Assembly (NCBI GenBank): GCA_017427465.1
Contig: JAFRST010000029.1
Coordinates: 1-40,358 of the forward strand
Direction: 5' to 3'
Origin: Clostridiales bacterium
Lineage (GTDB): Bacteria; Bacillota; Clostridia; Saccharofermentanales; Saccharofermentanaceae
Length of the DNA: 40,358 bases
This document shows, in pieces, positions 39,617 through 40,358 of the stretch. A program made the position numbers and the translations under genes. Numbering within the stretch: position 1 is the first letter of the stretch; every line of letters begins with the position of its first letter. A model generated the notes under the pieces. The model saw only the letters and a list, made by a program, of their open reading frames with translations. It ran no database searches and was not told where the DNA came from.

Positions 39617-40358
39617 TTATCCGAGAGTCTGATCGATGATTCCTGCGAAGTAGTTAGCTACGTTGAGGAATCCGCCTGTCGGATAATCGGAGAGTGAAGC
39701 CTCATCAAGGCCGATCTTGTAGGTCGACGGATCGTTGAAGTTGAATGACCAAACGATCTGATCACCACACATAGCGTCTTCGAAGTTAACGGTTCCGCCG
39801 TTTGCGTCAGTAAATACGAGGACAGCTCTGCCGATATTGTTCCTGTCGAGAACACCGTGGAATTCATACGTATCATCAATCTCGTGATAAACAACATAAT
39901 CAGGGTCAAAATTATCGCTTGAGAACTCGAATGACAATGTAGCAAGGTATGCAAGCTGAGCCATGACTGACTGTCTTGAAATGCTGAAGTTCTTGTACTC
40001 ATCAGGGCCGAACCAGAACATCGTGCAGACCTTGTTAAACATATCTCTGTCAAACTTAATGGGTTCGTTGGAGATAGGATCGCGGAAATCACTGTTGTTC
40101 TCGAGTGCTGTGCAGATCTGACCGAAAGTTACGCCGCTATAGATCTCAAAATCATCAGGAATACCGTTTCTGGGAGTAACTTCTGCCTTAAGATCATAAT
40201 CATCTCCATAGATATAGACATCAGCCCACTCGGTATTTGCGAATACCGGATCATTGTCATCTACGAGAGTATCATTGATGTCGTCGTCATCATCTACTGT
40301 GTAGACGATGTCATCATCGTCATCATCATCGTAGTCATCGTCATCGTCGTCGTCATCA
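39617..40358 (-). CDS. C-terminal part of an Asp-rich protein (runs off the right edge)
   Basis: The frame is open from the window edge (frame position 40357) to a stop at 39617, giving 246 residues with no start in view; an internal ATG at 40042 would drop 105 of them and has no ribosome site, so it is not the real start. The visible part begins with an Asp-rich stretch (runs of D with a Y and a V) that looks like a flexible acidic linker, then EWADVYIYGDDYDLKAE and a soluble alpha-beta domain (TFGQICTALENNSDF, NKVCTMFWFGPDEYKNFSI, ADVDLA-like strands) ending YFAGIIDQTLG. The composition suggests an exported lipoprotein or surface protein. The family is not recognised. Confidence 0.7.
   Translation of the reverse strand, partial: DDDDDDDDYDDDDDDDIVYTVDDDDDINDTLVDDNDPVFANTEWADVYIYGDDYDLKAEVTPRNGIPDDFEIYSGVTFGQICTALENNSDFRDPISNEPIKFDRDMFNKVCTMFWFGPDEYKNFSISRQSVMAQLAYLATLSFEFSSDNFDPDYVVYHEIDDTYEFHGVLDRNNIGRAVLVFTDANGGTVNFEDAMCGDQIVWSFNFNDPSTYKIGLDEASLSDYPTGGFLNVANYFAGIIDQTLG

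Overview
The window looks like a chromosomal stretch of a moderately AT-rich Clostridia-type Firmicute. The evidence is strong AGGAG-type ribosome sites, sigma-A-like promoters (TTGACA/TATAAT, often with an extended -10), many lipoproteins with an LxxC lipobox, a DUF896 protein and a TraX-family protein. An anaerobic gut or rumen relative of Saccharofermentans, Lachnospiraceae or Oscillospiraceae would fit, but no rRNA or other phylogenetic marker is present, so this is inference.

Left edge (1-3100): debris of a mobile element. It holds a 32-bp perfect palindrome, a cluster of TGGGATT-like heptamers, a terminator, a roughly 330-nt segment rich in complementary pairs (possible structured RNA), a complete parA-type ATPase and a parB cut off after about 49 codons. 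A TetR regulator, a decayed membrane-protein gene, a tRNA-3'-end-like site with a terminator and short direct repeats (possible att site), and a 28-codon ORF with a strong ribosome site follow.

3.2-13.1 kb: a Thr/Pro-rich lipoprotein, a small hypothetical protein, a 793-residue solute-binding lipoprotein, a decayed CPBP-protease fragment, a GNAT-MATE pair, a flavodoxin-like reductase with a membrane protein, a second GNAT, an XRE/zinc-ribbon regulator and a TPM-like membrane protein.

13.2-24.1 kb: a CASTOR/POLLUX-like ion channel with DUF896, a MazG-like/GNAT pair divergent from a TraX-family membrane protein, a glycerophosphodiesterase-domain lipoprotein, two small proteins, a second MATE exporter and a diguanylate cyclase.

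24.1-33.6 kb: serine acetyltransferase (cysE) with a promoter, terminator, gene layout that could be an attenuator; a small Cys-rich lipoprotein; a methyltransferase; a three-gene ABC-export operon; an MFS exporter; and a SulP anion transporter whose promoter carries a perfect 12-bp inverted repeat.

33.7-40.4 kb: an orphan MutS-family ATPase with an altered Walker B, a membrane-anchored protein, a paralogue of the 4.6-kb solute-binding lipoprotein, a YwaF-like membrane protein, a 63-bp tandem repeat that keeps all frames open, and the C-terminal part of an Asp-rich protein running off the right edge.

Most genes are single units or two- to three-gene operons for transport, envelope and signalling. 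No CRISPR array, tRNA gene, rRNA gene or complete insertion sequence was seen. I did not find a convincing multi-gene defence or novel biosynthetic system. The best leads are the left-edge partition/palindrome/RNA segment, the 63-bp repeat, the SulP operator and the cysE leader.
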